Assembly (NCBI GenBank): GCA_009926305.1
Contig: RFPC01000008.1
Span: forward strand, 1-50,820
DNA from: a bacterium
GTDB taxonomy: Bacteria; Bdellovibrionota_C; UBA2361; RFPC01
Direction of reading: 5' to 3'
Length of the DNA stretch: 50,820 nucleotides
A program made the position numbers and the translations under genes. Below are positions 27,620-36,415 of the stretch, one piece after another. Every line of letters begins with the position of its first letter. Position 1 is the first letter of the stretch. Below the pieces are notes generated by a model, which saw nothing but the letters and a program-made list of their open reading frames with translations, made no database searches and had not been told where the DNA came from.

Positions 27620-28585
27620 CTAAACTTTCATCTTCGTTACCTGAGATATCCAAAAGATCCCCAGCCCGATCAGTATTCCACCTACCTGCCACACCAACCA
27701 TCCAAACGGGTCGTTCATTGCCCCCATTATTGATTCTGGATAGATAAAGTAGAGATAGACCTGAAGTGCGCCCAAGATAGCGATAATAAACCAGATTGAT
27801 CCACGCTGCATTCCAACAGCAGCCTGAGCAGAGAGACGAAAATATTGGCGCTTTCGAACCTGCTTCGCGAGACGGTCGAGAGTATTTGAAAGTGCTCCCC
27901 CCCCTACCCGTTGCGCGAGAAGAAGCGCTTGGACGAATAGCTCAATCTCAGGATGAAAAATATCTTCGCCAAATGCTCCTATAGATTTCTCTTCAGGCAC
28001 ACCATACCTAACCCGAAGCATCATCGTTTCAACTTCTTTTCTTACAAGAGATCCACGATCCAGACCCTTTGCTGCCGACTCTAGCGCTTGAAGAGGGTTC
28101 ATCCCCGTTTTCAACAGCCCCACAAGGGAAAGAAGCATTTGTGGGTAATCGGCATCAAAGGCTTTAAAGCGTCGAGAGACACCTAAATTCAGCGCCCAAC
28201 GCATCACCAATGGACCAGTCAACAAAGAAAAGAACTGTATGAGTAAATGAAAATATTGACTGACTATTCCCAAGGCAATCAGACTTAGAAACAGTTCAGC
28301 ACCTCTAAAGAGTAGAGGAGACAGATTCCACTGAGCATACTTCAGTTTTTTTTCAAGGGTGAGTACCGAACTCGAGCGCTTTTTTTGAGGAGCTTTATAG
28401 GCATACTCTAGTGCTCCTTCTCCCTGACGACGACTGTCAGCCCGCTTTGATGCTTGACTCCCCAAATTCCGCATTTGCGATGAAATAACAGCTGAACGGC
28501 TTCGCGATACAAAAAAAACAAGCAGGACTCCCATGAGGGCCACACTGAGCCCAATCAGAAGTACGATAAGGATAGATTGATTCAT
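27620..28585 (-). CDS. tadB: TadB-like inner-membrane platform protein
   Basis: 321 residues. An N-terminal membrane helix (ILIVLLIGLSVALMGVLLVFFV) and a basic linker are followed by two membrane segments near residues 95-140, then the T2SF domain (about 150-270: YPQMLLSLVGLLKTGMNPLQALESAAKG, VPEEKSIGAFGEDIFHPEIELFVQALLLAQRVGGG) and two C-terminal helices. This is the usual TadB topology for Flp/Tad pilus assembly. It lies 29 bases after cpaF and 17 before tadC, so the three are one transcript. Confidence 0.87.
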   Translation of the reverse strand: MNQSILIVLLIGLSVALMGVLLVFFVSRSRSAVISSQMRNLGSQASKRADSRRQGEGALEYAYKAPQKKRSSSVLTLEKKLKYAQWNLSPLLFRGAELFLSLIALGIVSQYFHLLIQFFSLLTGPLVMRWALNLGVSRRFKAFDADYPQMLLSLVGLLKTGMNPLQALESAAKGLDRGSLVRKEVETMMLRVRYGVPEEKSIGAFGEDIFHPEIELFVQALLLAQRVGGGALSNTLDRLAKQVRKRQYFRLSAQAAVGMQRGSIWFIIAILGALQVYLYFIYPESIMGAMNDPFGWLVWQVGGILIGLGIFWISQVTKMKV

Positions 28586-28614
28586 ATCGACTCCTCAAAT
28601 GAGGCTACTCATCG

Positions 28615-30156
28615 TTAAAAATTACTTCGATCTCCCAATACAAGCTCTTCTGGAGAATCACCTAGGTAGATGCCATCAGCTGCCAAGATCTCATCGTAGT
28701 TACTCGACCAAGAATCGACCCGCCACACTGGGTTTCTCCCAGTCTCTATGAGGGTAAACATAGGCTTCACCTGTATCACTCCCTCCACATAGTGTCCTAC
28801 CTCAATAATCTCACCGATCCTCGGCTTGCCAGTTCCCTTCTCTCGGAAAAGCCAGACAACACACTCAATGGCCAGCGCTATTTGTTGTCGAATAATTTCA
28901 ACAGAGACAGATTTCTGAGCTCGACCCAGTAAACTTTCAAGACGAACAAGCGTCTCACGTGCGTTCCTTGCATGGATAGTTGACATCCCAACGTGTCCTG
29001 TCTGAGCACTCTCAAGGAATGCTTCGGCAGCATACGGCGTCCGCATCTCACCAAGAATAACCCGTGTTGGCGTCATTCTAAGGGTTGTCTTGATATGCTC
29101 TTGCAGACTCACCTCTCCAATTCCTTCAACGTTCGCGGTACGAGATACCAGAGAACGGAAATAGGGATGTTGAAAGTTTAATTCGGGGGTATCCTCAACA
29201 GAGATAATTGACTCATCTGGCCCAAACTGACTCGCCAAACACTTAATAAGCGTTGTCTTACCAGTTCCAGTCTCTCCAGCAATCATCATTGTTACGAGAC
29301 CACTACGAGTGAGACTGGCGAGATAGTTTACAATCAGTGGTGGGGCCACTTCATAACTGATCAGACCATCAAGAGACACATCACGCACCCTTGGAATCCG
29401 AATAGCCAGGAGAGGTCCACGACTTCCACAGACGCTCTCATGAACGGCACAAATTCGAATTCCATTCGCCAATGACGCATCGATTGTATGTTGTTGGGTT
29501 GAAAGCGACTTTCCGAGTCGAAGAAGTAGCCGGTCAATAAAAGCAACATATGCTTGATGGTTAGGAAACTGTAATCCTGTTGCTTCACTGACCTTCCCGC
29601 GCTGCAACACGACTGTACGCCAGTCATAAACGTGAATATCAGTCACTTCTTTATTATCGATGAGCGGCTGCAATACCCCCCACCCCATGATATCTTTTTG
29701 GAGGTGAATGATAACGTTGGCACGCTCAATATCATCGAGAGTTTCCGAACGTGTGCGTAGAACCTTATCAACTGCGGAGACAATTGAGGCCTCGTCCACA
29801 TGCTCAAGACCATCTTCGCTCTGCGCTTGATTACCAAATTCACTTCCGATCTCACGTCGAGCCTCTCGAAGAACGGTAGTCGCAAGAACTGACAACTCCC
29901 CCTGCCCACTGCCACGTCTCGGAGTGCTTCGATGAGACGGTTCCTCATGTCGACTGGTGGCTCTACTCGTACTGGATCTGCTATCGGCTATCTGTGCACT
30001 GCGTCTAGAAAAAGAAACCTCTTGTGTCTCGCGCTGATTGTGATCGCTCTCAGCTCCGCGGTGAGGTGAAGCCCCAGTTCCCGCTACTGTATTTTGACGG
30101 GTGGTACGCGTTGAAAAGAGACCAAGAATTGAGTCTTCATCACGATCTTTACTCAT
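28615..30156 (-). CDS. cpaF: CpaF/TadA family pilus assembly ATPase
   Basis: 513 residues. The N-terminal 120 residues are Ser/Arg-rich and disordered. The GspE-type ATPase core has DIHVYDWRTVVLQRGKV, TIDASLANGIRI, Walker A GETGTGKTTLIK, the RVILGEMRTPYAAEAF Walker B region and the His box GHVGMSTIHARNARETLVRLE. It powers Flp pilus assembly and possibly retraction. The next gene upstream, cpaB, is 232 bp away, and that gap holds a 16-bp triple repeat but no clear promoter. Confidence 0.93.
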   Translation of the reverse strand: MSKDRDEDSILGLFSTRTTRQNTVAGTGASPHRGAESDHNQRETQEVSFSRRSAQIADSRSSTSRATSRHEEPSHRSTPRRGSGQGELSVLATTVLREARREIGSEFGNQAQSEDGLEHVDEASIVSAVDKVLRTRSETLDDIERANVIIHLQKDIMGWGVLQPLIDNKEVTDIHVYDWRTVVLQRGKVSEATGLQFPNHQAYVAFIDRLLLRLGKSLSTQQHTIDASLANGIRICAVHESVCGSRGPLLAIRIPRVRDVSLDGLISYEVAPPLIVNYLASLTRSGLVTMMIAGETGTGKTTLIKCLASQFGPDESIISVEDTPELNFQHPYFRSLVSRTANVEGIGEVSLQEHIKTTLRMTPTRVILGEMRTPYAAEAFLESAQTGHVGMSTIHARNARETLVRLESLLGRAQKSVSVEIIRQQIALAIECVVWLFREKGTGKPRIGEIIEVGHYVEGVIQVKPMFTLIETGRNPVWRVDSWSSNYDEILAADGIYLGDSPEELVLGDRSNF

Positions 30157-30282
30157 TTTCTTCCAAACCCCTTTAGAAACCCTTCATTATACACTACAAG
30201 CACTACGCCTGCTCAGCGAAAATACGACGCATTTCCCCTATTCCTTTAGATTACGGGATGTCTGATTCGGGTGCAAAATCTG

Positions 30283-30325
30283 GAAACGGCGTTAAAACAA
30301 AACAGCGTTAACCCAAAACGTCGTT
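30283..30325. repeat. 16-bp triple repeat between cpaF and cpaB
   Basis: Three copies with the core AAAC-N-GCGTT or AAACGTCGTT recur at exactly 16-bp period in the 232-bp gap. The rest of the gap, 30157-30388, contains no gene that I can support. Confidence 0.6.
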
Positions 30326-30388
30326 CAATGGTCACCGCGCAGCAAGCAAAAGCTCACTATTCAAGGGGTATCTGGTAATTTCTGATGG

Positions 30389-31270
30389 TTATTCTAGGGA
30401 GTCCGCAGGAAGGAGCTGACCGTTAACAAGGTAGAATTTCTTCCCGTCAACGATAACGGCACCCTCATTCTTTACTTTCTCTCTGGTAACCGGTCGTCCG
30501 AGCAAATCTGGAATGGTCACCTCTCCACGACCCTGAGTTGCCTGAGAATCGGCATCACCCCGAAGAGAGAGACTGAGAGAACCTGAGGTAGAGGCAAGCT
30601 GTATCTTCTTCGCATCCTCTGCTGTCACCAATAGGGTTACGGTATTAGGCACAACACCCGCCTTGACATCTTGATTCGTTGTCTGGCTATCGGCAGAAAG
30701 CACCTCAGCGTTTTCTACAATCGGAATAATGGCTGGAGAACCATTTACCCGAGTCGACCAATTCACATCCACCCGCGCTCCTGGCCGAGCGAAACCACCA
30801 ACGCTGGTTAATGAATCTGTACGGATCGTTACTGCTCGAAACCCCTCAGGTATCTTAGCAGTCAGCACGTTCGCTGGTCGGATCGTAGTGATATATTCCT
30901 TATGAAGAGGCTGACCGGGAACAATCAGCGAGCGGGCATAGCTCCCTTGAATCTCATCGAACCCCCGAACAGCTCTCTCAGACACCCCTACCTGCGGCCG
31001 AGATTCTGAGCGGAACATCCTTGGCTCAAGAGCACTTCCGGCTTGAACCTCTTGGATGGGAACCAGCACCTCAACCATCTTCATCGGCGCCACCGGCTCC
31101 ACGACTGCAACGGGCTGGTTAGAGGCGACAGGAGCCCCTTTCTTTCCAGACTGTATGAGGAGAAAGGCCACACCTCCCGAAATGATAAACAGCACCAATC
31201 CTACGAGTATAAGGACCTGAGGACCGCTTCCCCCACGGGATGGTTGTGTTCTTCCAAATTGACGAGCCAT
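30389..31270 (-). CDS. cpaB: CpaB/RcpC Flp pilus assembly protein
   Basis: 293 residues. An N-terminal membrane anchor (VLILVGLVLFIISGGVAFLLI) is followed by an SAF-type domain (residues about 65-130: EVLVPIQEVQAGSALEPRMFR, SYARSLIVPGQPLHKEYI) and the CpaB core (AKIPEGFRAVTIRTD, GFARPGARVDVNWST, VTLLVTAEDAKKIQLASTSGSLSLSLRG). CpaB is a periplasmic protein thought to stabilise the Tad secretin. No secretin gene (cpaC/rcpA) follows, so it must be elsewhere. The flp gene lies 165 bp upstream. Confidence 0.9.
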   Translation of the reverse strand: MARQFGRTQPSRGGSGPQVLILVGLVLFIISGGVAFLLIQSGKKGAPVASNQPVAVVEPVAPMKMVEVLVPIQEVQAGSALEPRMFRSESRPQVGVSERAVRGFDEIQGSYARSLIVPGQPLHKEYITTIRPANVLTAKIPEGFRAVTIRTDSLTSVGGFARPGARVDVNWSTRVNGSPAIIPIVENAEVLSADSQTTNQDVKAGVVPNTVTLLVTAEDAKKIQLASTSGSLSLSLRGDADSQATQGRGEVTIPDLLGRPVTREKVKNEGAVIVDGKKFYLVNGQLLPADSLE

Positions 31271-31317
31271 TTCAATGCTTTTCTCAAATAATGGTAAGGC
31301 TCACGAAGGTGCGAGCC

Positions 31318-31358
31318 AAAAAAGAGTCCGAGCTCGGCAACGTACCTGTATGCCGAGC
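31318..31358 (-). terminator. Hairpin with T-run between flp and cpaB
   Basis: On the minus strand GCTCGGCA and TGCCGAGC form an 8-bp stem with an 11-base loop, followed eight bases later by a run of six or more T. It lies about 80 bases after the pilin stop. A second perfect hairpin, ACCGACA-C-TGTCGGT, lies closer to flp (around 31395-31410). Together they may act as a partial terminator that lets pilin mRNA exceed that of the assembly genes. Confidence 0.55.
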
Positions 31359-31435
31359 CCTTCTTGATTTAGGCCAGTCCTCGCCTCCATTCACCGACAG
31401 TGTCGGTTTTAGCAGACGAGGCAAAAGCAACCGAC

Positions 31436-31594
31436 CTATGACCCCGCTATTTGACTACCAACAACACTAAATCTTTCGCTCACTTCATTACCGAGAAAAG
31501 TGAGTGCCCCGATAGCAACAACGGCGACAAGAGCCACCAAAAGAGCGTACTCAACAAGGCTTGCCCCAGCTTCTTTTTTAACAATTGCTTTCAT
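31436..31594 (-). CDS. flp: Flp-type (type IVb) major pilin
   Basis: 52 residues, found by translating the gap between cpaB and tadZ by eye. The product reads MKAIVKKEAG followed by ASLVEYALLVALVAVVAIGA and a short tail ending QIAGS. The prepilin peptidase site is G10, the Glu-5 and Tyr-6 of the mature chain form the EY motif of Flp pilins, and the hydrophobic stretch is right for a type IVb pilin. AGGAG stands before the ATG. It is the structural subunit of the Tad pilus encoded around it. The length fits family Flp pilins (about 50-75 residues). Confidence 0.93.
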   Translation of the reverse strand: MKAIVKKEAGASLVEYALLVALVAVVAIGALTFLGNEVSERFSVVGSQIAGS

Positions 31595-31768
31595 CTCTTT
31601 CTCCTAACATAGCGAACAAGAACAACTCTTAACTTCGCAGATTAAAATTCACAACGCTTCACGCCCGAGCGAGCGAAACTCTCAACCTTTGGTCAAAAGC
31701 TTCTATGGCATGCCGGGGCTTCACGAAAAACAGCCACAATACATCCCAAACCACCGCATGAAACCCCC

Positions 31769-33097
31769 TTATTCTCCCACATCTGTGGGGTCGGCAAAAG
31801 ATGGGAATCCCTGCTCATTGGTACGGCGCTTCAAGACTCTACTCAACCAACTGCCACTGCCTGCCCCGTCAGATGATTGCGACCTCCTATCAGCTCCATA
31901 TCCCCCTGTTCCACGCCCTCCAGAGGCTCCAGCTCCTGACTCTATTATCCCTATCTCTCTTGCTACCTCCTCAAGGGCCTCTCTCGTTGCCTTCTGTCCC
32001 TTGCTGTACAGCGTTCTGCCACTTCCAGGCCAGATCGCAGCTTTTGGATCATTCGGAATTGGTGGCAACCGCCACGGAAGCTCACCCAGACCATGAACTG
32101 GCTCTAACTCTGCTTTAATCTGAGGCAATCCCAGTAAGTCTCCAGAATATGGATTAACGAGAAAAACAATCCGGTCAGTGCTCCCGACCAAAGCCTTGAC
32201 GAAAGTGAGATATAAATCAACAGCCGTGAGCCCTAAGATAGTATCATCTATCACGATCAAAACGACATCAGCGGCACGAAGAAGCCCCCCTGTGGCAGGC
32301 CCCATTCTTCCCCCGGTATCCACGATCACAACATCGTTCATAAGCCGCGCGCGATCGACAATCCTCTGAACGAGACCCATTCCATCCGTATGACAAACCA
32401 GGTCCATCGATTCCGCCATTCTGTCAGGCGGCATCAACACCGACACATCTTCACTAATTGGTATTGATGCTTCTTTCATCGACTCTCGGGTGATCTCTTG
32501 GCTGCCGTTGACCCAAGAACTGACTATCTTTGCTTCAGCTCCATTCACGGTTAACGAACGACTTAAATCTCTCGTTTCTACATCGAGATCCCAAAGAAGG
32601 GTTCGTTTCCCGTAAACACTACACACCTCACCGAGAGCAGCAGCTATAGAAGTTGCACCTACCCCACCCTTGGCATGAGTAACAGCAACCACCCGACCTT
32701 CTCGAGCTCGACCTTCCTTCTTAAAATCAGCATTGATTGCCACGAGCTCTTGCAAGAGGTCTAAAGGTCCAGCACTGTCTGGAAAAACTTTGCGAACTCC
32801 AATCGAATGCGCGGCGCGAAACGCCCCACCACCGTACGTGCTATCTGAAACAAAAAGAATAATCTGAATCCATGGAGCAGCAGCTTTTGCTTGTCGAGCC
32901 ACCACTGTTGCCTGCTCTCCAAGCCCAGCTCCTAGCACAACAACGTCGGCTTCGGATACTCGCTCTAAAAAATCGCGATCACTGACAAGCTTTACTTTGA
33001 GGTCGAGCATTTCGATGTCACTCTTCGTAAAGAGCTCTATGCGCTTGGCACAAAATGCCTGTGCCTCTGTGGTGACATCAACGATAAGCAACTTCAT
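31769..33097 (-). CDS. TadZ/CpaE-like pilus localisation ATPase
   Basis: 442 residues. Residues 1-125 form a receiver-like domain (MKLLIVDVT, ADVVVLGAGLGE), followed by a ParA/MinD-like ATPase domain (about 135-380). The deviant Walker A reads AKGGVGATSIAAALG, with Ala where most ParA proteins have Lys, as is common in CpaE. TLLWDLDVETRDLSRSL and VVIVDTGGRMGPAT are the other nucleotide-binding strands. The C-terminal 60 residues are Gly/Ser-rich with a basic end. CpaE/TadZ places the pilus machine at a pole. The gene is next to flp and after the kinase gene in the same direction. Confidence 0.88.
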   Translation of the reverse strand: MKLLIVDVTTEAQAFCAKRIELFTKSDIEMLDLKVKLVSDRDFLERVSEADVVVLGAGLGEQATVVARQAKAAAPWIQIILFVSDSTYGGGAFRAAHSIGVRKVFPDSAGPLDLLQELVAINADFKKEGRAREGRVVAVTHAKGGVGATSIAAALGEVCSVYGKRTLLWDLDVETRDLSRSLTVNGAEAKIVSSWVNGSQEITRESMKEASIPISEDVSVLMPPDRMAESMDLVCHTDGMGLVQRIVDRARLMNDVVIVDTGGRMGPATGGLLRAADVVLIVIDDTILGLTAVDLYLTFVKALVGSTDRIVFLVNPYSGDLLGLPQIKAELEPVHGLGELPWRLPPIPNDPKAAIWPGSGRTLYSKGQKATREALEEVAREIGIIESGAGASGGRGTGGYGADRRSQSSDGAGSGSWLSRVLKRRTNEQGFPSFADPTDVGE

Positions 33098-33215
33098 TCG
33101 AAAAAACCTATTAAAATAAGCAATGTAAATAAGATGCTACTATAGCTGTAACGTCTCGACAATTTAGGATTAAGCCTCTCCCCATCTCACGAATAATTGC
33201 CCTACACGACAATGA

Positions 33216-34601
33216 TTATGGGGAAAAACTCATAAAAAGCGCATCTAGAGGCAAAAAAGAGCCACATTGCGATGGATAAACGAGACCACAAACCACAAGC
33301 CCTGTCAGAGCCAAGGAGAGAAGTATAAATAAAACAATAGTTAAAAATGTCTTCGCGTTAAAACGGATACGCTCCAAACCAGTTCGGGGTCTGTTATTAG
33401 CTCTGGAGTGAAAAACTGGCTCCGACTCCCCAAAATCACCAAATCCAGAGGGAGCGGAAGACCCCCTCCACAGGGTACTGCTCCTTCCGCGCTCTGCTCC
33501 TTTCTGCTGCCCAGAGACGGGCAGCATGGCAGCAATATCGGTACCCTCTGCCATTGAGGTCCTACGCTCAAGACCAGACTCATGCTGATCAATCGGTAAA
33601 ATATCTCTCACCTTAACCCGGGAGGAGTGCGTTCCCCCGGATGAAGCTCTTTTTCCCTTACGAGGCTTTTCTGCCAAGAGCGCCCTCTTCGGGGACCCCT
33701 CTCTGAGGCTTCCTTCGTTAGCCTCAGAGTACCGAACGCTGTCTCGTGAGAGTTGTTGTTGAAGCGCTAACAAGTCATGAAGCATGGCTTCGGAAGATTG
33801 GTAGCGTTCCTCTATCGCTCGAGCCATAGCCTTGAGAATGATTCTCTCTAACTCTGGCGGACACTCCGTTCGTATAGCACTTGGCATTCTTGGCTCAGTC
33901 TTTAATCGCTTCATCATTGTTGCATAGACACTTTCACCCCTGAATGGCTGCTCTTGAGTCACCATTTCGTAACCGAGAATGCCAAGTGCATAAATGTCTG
34001 AACGCCAATCGACGTGCGAGTTGAGCATATACTCAGGACTCACGTAGTCAATTGTGCCGACCACTCCACCGTGCTCGGTTAACTTCTGGCCACTGCCCGT
34101 ACGAGCTATTCCAAAATCAGCTATCTTGGCTCTCCCAAGTTCCGTAAGGAGAATATTTTCTGGCTTCATGTCACGGTGAACAATCCCCGCATCGTGAATT
34201 GCTTGAAGTCCAGCACACATGTCTATTAGTAGACCTACAATTTCTCTGATCGGAATCGGCGTAGGATCCTCTCCAAGTTTATCTGCAAGGTCCCCCCCAC
34301 CGACGTACTCCAGCGTATATCCTGTTATCTCTCCATCACGTATATAGTCGAACGCACGGACCACATTTTCATGAATTACACCGTAAGAGGCAAAAATCTC
34401 ATTTCGAAACCGTCTTAGTGCCACCCGATCTTGCGCAACTTCTGGAAATAAGACCTTCATTGCAACAAGTTGATCGTCTTCCTCTTTGTCGGTACAGGCA
34501 TAGACCACCCCCATACTGCCCGTGCCGAGGCGGCGAGTGACTTTGTATCGAGATGCGATAATTGTTCCGGAACGGATATGAATCAGTTTTGCTTGGTTCA
34601 T
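33216..34601 (-). CDS. Membrane-anchored Ser/Thr protein kinase
   Basis: 461 residues. The Hanks-type kinase domain (about 14-280) has the glycine loop GTGSMGVVYACTD, the lysine in VAMKVL, the catalytic loop HRDMKPENILL, DFGIA and SPEYMLNSHVDWRSDIYALG. A Ser/Arg-rich juxtamembrane stretch of about 120 residues precedes a C-terminal helix (TFLTIVLFILLSLALTGLVVCGLVY). Only about 20 residues lie beyond the helix, so there is no large external sensor domain. It sits between the FHA gene (27 bases upstream) and tadZ, with a PP2C phosphatase two genes upstream; this makes a phosphorylation module probably aimed at the Tad/SctV machine. Confidence 0.93.
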   Translation of the reverse strand: MNQAKLIHIRSGTIIASRYKVTRRLGTGSMGVVYACTDKEEDDQLVAMKVLFPEVAQDRVALRRFRNEIFASYGVIHENVVRAFDYIRDGEITGYTLEYVGGGDLADKLGEDPTPIPIREIVGLLIDMCAGLQAIHDAGIVHRDMKPENILLTELGRAKIADFGIARTGSGQKLTEHGGVVGTIDYVSPEYMLNSHVDWRSDIYALGILGYEMVTQEQPFRGESVYATMMKRLKTEPRMPSAIRTECPPELERIILKAMARAIEERYQSSEAMLHDLLALQQQLSRDSVRYSEANEGSLREGSPKRALLAEKPRKGKRASSGGTHSSRVKVRDILPIDQHESGLERRTSMAEGTDIAAMLPVSGQQKGAERGRSSTLWRGSSAPSGFGDFGESEPVFHSRANNRPRTGLERIRFNAKTFLTIVLFILLSLALTGLVVCGLVYPSQCGSFLPLDALFMSFSP

Positions 34602-34628
34602 ATACTTAGTTCAGAATACCATTACTCC

Positions 34629-35465
34629 CTACAGGGCGTGACCCCGCGAAATGAGACAAACGGAAAACTGCTTCTTGCCGAAGAAAATAGTATCACCATG
34701 ACGCACGGTGCTCTTGTCCCCAGATAGCGACTCCTCTTCGCCAGTATCTCCTCGGATAATTCGGGTTCCATGTTCTGAAAGTTGATCAAGAACCTGTAAT
34801 TCTCCAAAATCAGCAATGCGAACAATGGCATGCATCGGACTCACGCTCTCATCATCAAGTACGAGAAAATTTCCAGAAGCGGGTGGTTCAGAGGTAATGA
34901 TTAAGCGCCCCTGTCTCAGCTCAAAAAACTCGCCGTTTTCCTCCTCATCATAAGAGACCAGAAACCCCATGATTCTCGACTGTTTACTCCAGATAATACC
35001 TTGCCGAATCCGATAGGCAGCTGGAGGAGTCACGGGTTGAACCGGAGTGGCAATCCTTGCGGCAGATGGTGTTCTCTCCCTCTTTCCACCTGCGTTACTA
35101 CTCTTCGTTCTTTCAGAGGGTGCAACTCCTTCATCTTCGCTCAGAGGCTCCTGATAGTGTGTAAACTGAGGCTTTGGCGGTTTTCGCTCCTCACGTGGAG
35201 TTGAAGAAGAGCTTTCTCGGAGTGTTCTATTCGTTTCATAACTCTCTGTTGCCACTCCTGCTGGAGCCTGGAATGCATCCGGATCCTCAACTGGATCTTG
35301 AGTCGTGTCGGCTGCACCCATATCCTTCGCCAGTCGAGCTCGAACTTCATTCGTAATATCTGGCGTCAACATGACGGTACGATTTCTCGCTCTCGAACCC
35401 TTGCCGCTCTCCGCTGCGTCCTCTTCTTTGACTCGTTCGTTCTTTCGATCTTTTTTTGAAGTCAT
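34629..35465 (-). CDS. FHA-domain protein
   Basis: 278 residues from the ATG at 35465, preceded by GGGAGAAGGG. Residues 1-160 are polar and disordered, rich in Lys, Glu, Ser and Thr, with many possible phosphosites. The C-terminal third is an FHA-like domain: ASGNFLVLDDESVSPMHAIVRI and LDQLSEHGTRIIRG, ending HGDTIFFGKKQFSVCLI. The expected SxxH is SPMH and the NGT is HGT, so the phosphothreonine pocket is slightly divergent. FHA domains bind phosphothreonine peptides, so this protein probably reads marks made by the kinase 27 bases downstream. Confidence 0.82.
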   Translation of the reverse strand: MTSKKDRKNERVKEEDAAESGKGSRARNRTVMLTPDITNEVRARLAKDMGAADTTQDPVEDPDAFQAPAGVATESYETNRTLRESSSSTPREERKPPKPQFTHYQEPLSEDEGVAPSERTKSSNAGGKRERTPSAARIATPVQPVTPPAAYRIRQGIIWSKQSRIMGFLVSYDEEENGEFFELRQGRLIITSEPPASGNFLVLDDESVSPMHAIVRIADFGELQVLDQLSEHGTRIIRGDTGEEESLSGDKSTVRHGDTIFFGKKQFSVCLISRGHAL

Positions 35466-35475
35466 TCCCTTCTCC

Positions 35476-35658
35476 CTAAAATCTGATTTGCAAAGCAATG
35501 GCCATTCCCGCTGTCAGTACAGCAATAAGAGACAGAATACCCATTATGATTGTTGTCTGAAAAAGCGCCGCGCCATCAACCTTTCGTCGAGGCTGTGATG
35601 CACTACGTAACTGTCTGACTGGAGTATCCAAAAGGCTGCTCTGAAGATAGCTCGCCAT
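35476..35658 (-). CDS. Possible small single-pass membrane protein
   Basis: An ATG at 35658 opens a 60-residue frame that overlaps the last 56 bases of the PP2C gene and stops 10 bases before the FHA start. The product has a basic N-terminal half (SASQPRRKVDG) and one clear membrane helix (TTIIMGILSLIAVLTAGMAIALQ). It fills the PP2C-FHA gap exactly, which supports a real gene, but there is no obvious ribosome site and part of the frame is a shadow of PP2C. Confidence 0.4.
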   Translation of the reverse strand: MASYLQSSLLDTPVRQLRSASQPRRKVDGAALFQTTIIMGILSLIAVLTAGMAIALQIRF

Positions 35659-36415
35659 GTAGCGGGATGATAATAGCGGTAATATTGTCATATCCACCTC
35701 GCTCCTTTGCGAGTGTAACAAGACGGTCGCAAGCATCCGATGGAGAACAAGAGCTAATAATTGAAGCGATCTCTCCTTCCTCAACGAGGCTATAAAGCCC
35801 ATCGGAACAGAGGAGCAAGATATCTCCCAGGCTACTATCACTTTTCGATGTACTCGGATTAATCCAGTACTGGATGAGATCAATGTCTAATCCAGGATTT
35901 GCACCGAGACATCTTGTGAGAATATGCGCTTTTGGATGGGACAGCGCTTCGTTCTCATCGATCTCGCCTTTCTCAACAAGCTCCTGTACATAAGTATGGT
36001 CTACTGTGAGTTGCTGAATTGCTCCATCCCGAACAAGATAGGCACGTGAATCACCCACATTTGCAATGACAACCTCTGCGCCAAATACCTGAACGGCCGT
36101 GGCGGTCGTGCCCATTTGCGCAAATGATTGATTTTGTCTTCGAAGCACTACCCGACGATTTGCTTCTTCTAGAGCACTCTTGATCGATACCATCGGAGAA
36201 CGCGCCGGCTGATTCTGAAGCTCGCGACGAATTGCATCTATTGCAAGTTGAGCAGCGAGATCGCCTCCTGTCTGTCCTCCCATTCCATCGCAGACAAGCC
36301 ACGTTATTCCAGACGGCGACTCGATCGAAGCAAACCGATCTTCATTGAGTGTTCGTTCACACCCAACATCAGAAATAGCGGCTGGTTCTAGGTATGATTC
36401 GTGGTCACTTTGCAT
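35603..36415 (-). CDS. PP2C-type Ser/Thr phosphatase (PrpC/Stp-like)
   Basis: 270 residues. The metal-binding motifs of bacterial PP2C are all present: TLNEDRF at about residue 22, LVCDGMGGQTGGDLAA at about 41, ANVGDSRAYLVRDG, LLLCSDGLYSLV, and GGYDNITAIIIPL at the end. It removes phosphate from Ser/Thr residues and normally pairs with a Hanks-type kinase. Here that kinase lies two genes downstream on the same strand. It is soluble, with no membrane segment. Its gene is the first of the long minus-strand Tad/SctV block. Confidence 0.93.
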   Translation of the reverse strand: MQSDHESYLEPAAISDVGCERTLNEDRFASIESPSGITWLVCDGMGGQTGGDLAAQLAIDAIRRELQNQPARSPMVSIKSALEEANRRVVLRRQNQSFAQMGTTATAVQVFGAEVVIANVGDSRAYLVRDGAIQQLTVDHTYVQELVEKGEIDENEALSHPKAHILTRCLGANPGLDIDLIQYWINPSTSKSDSSLGDILLLCSDGLYSLVEEGEIASIISSCSPSDACDRLVTLAKERGGYDNITAIIIPLHGELSSEQPFGYSSQTVT

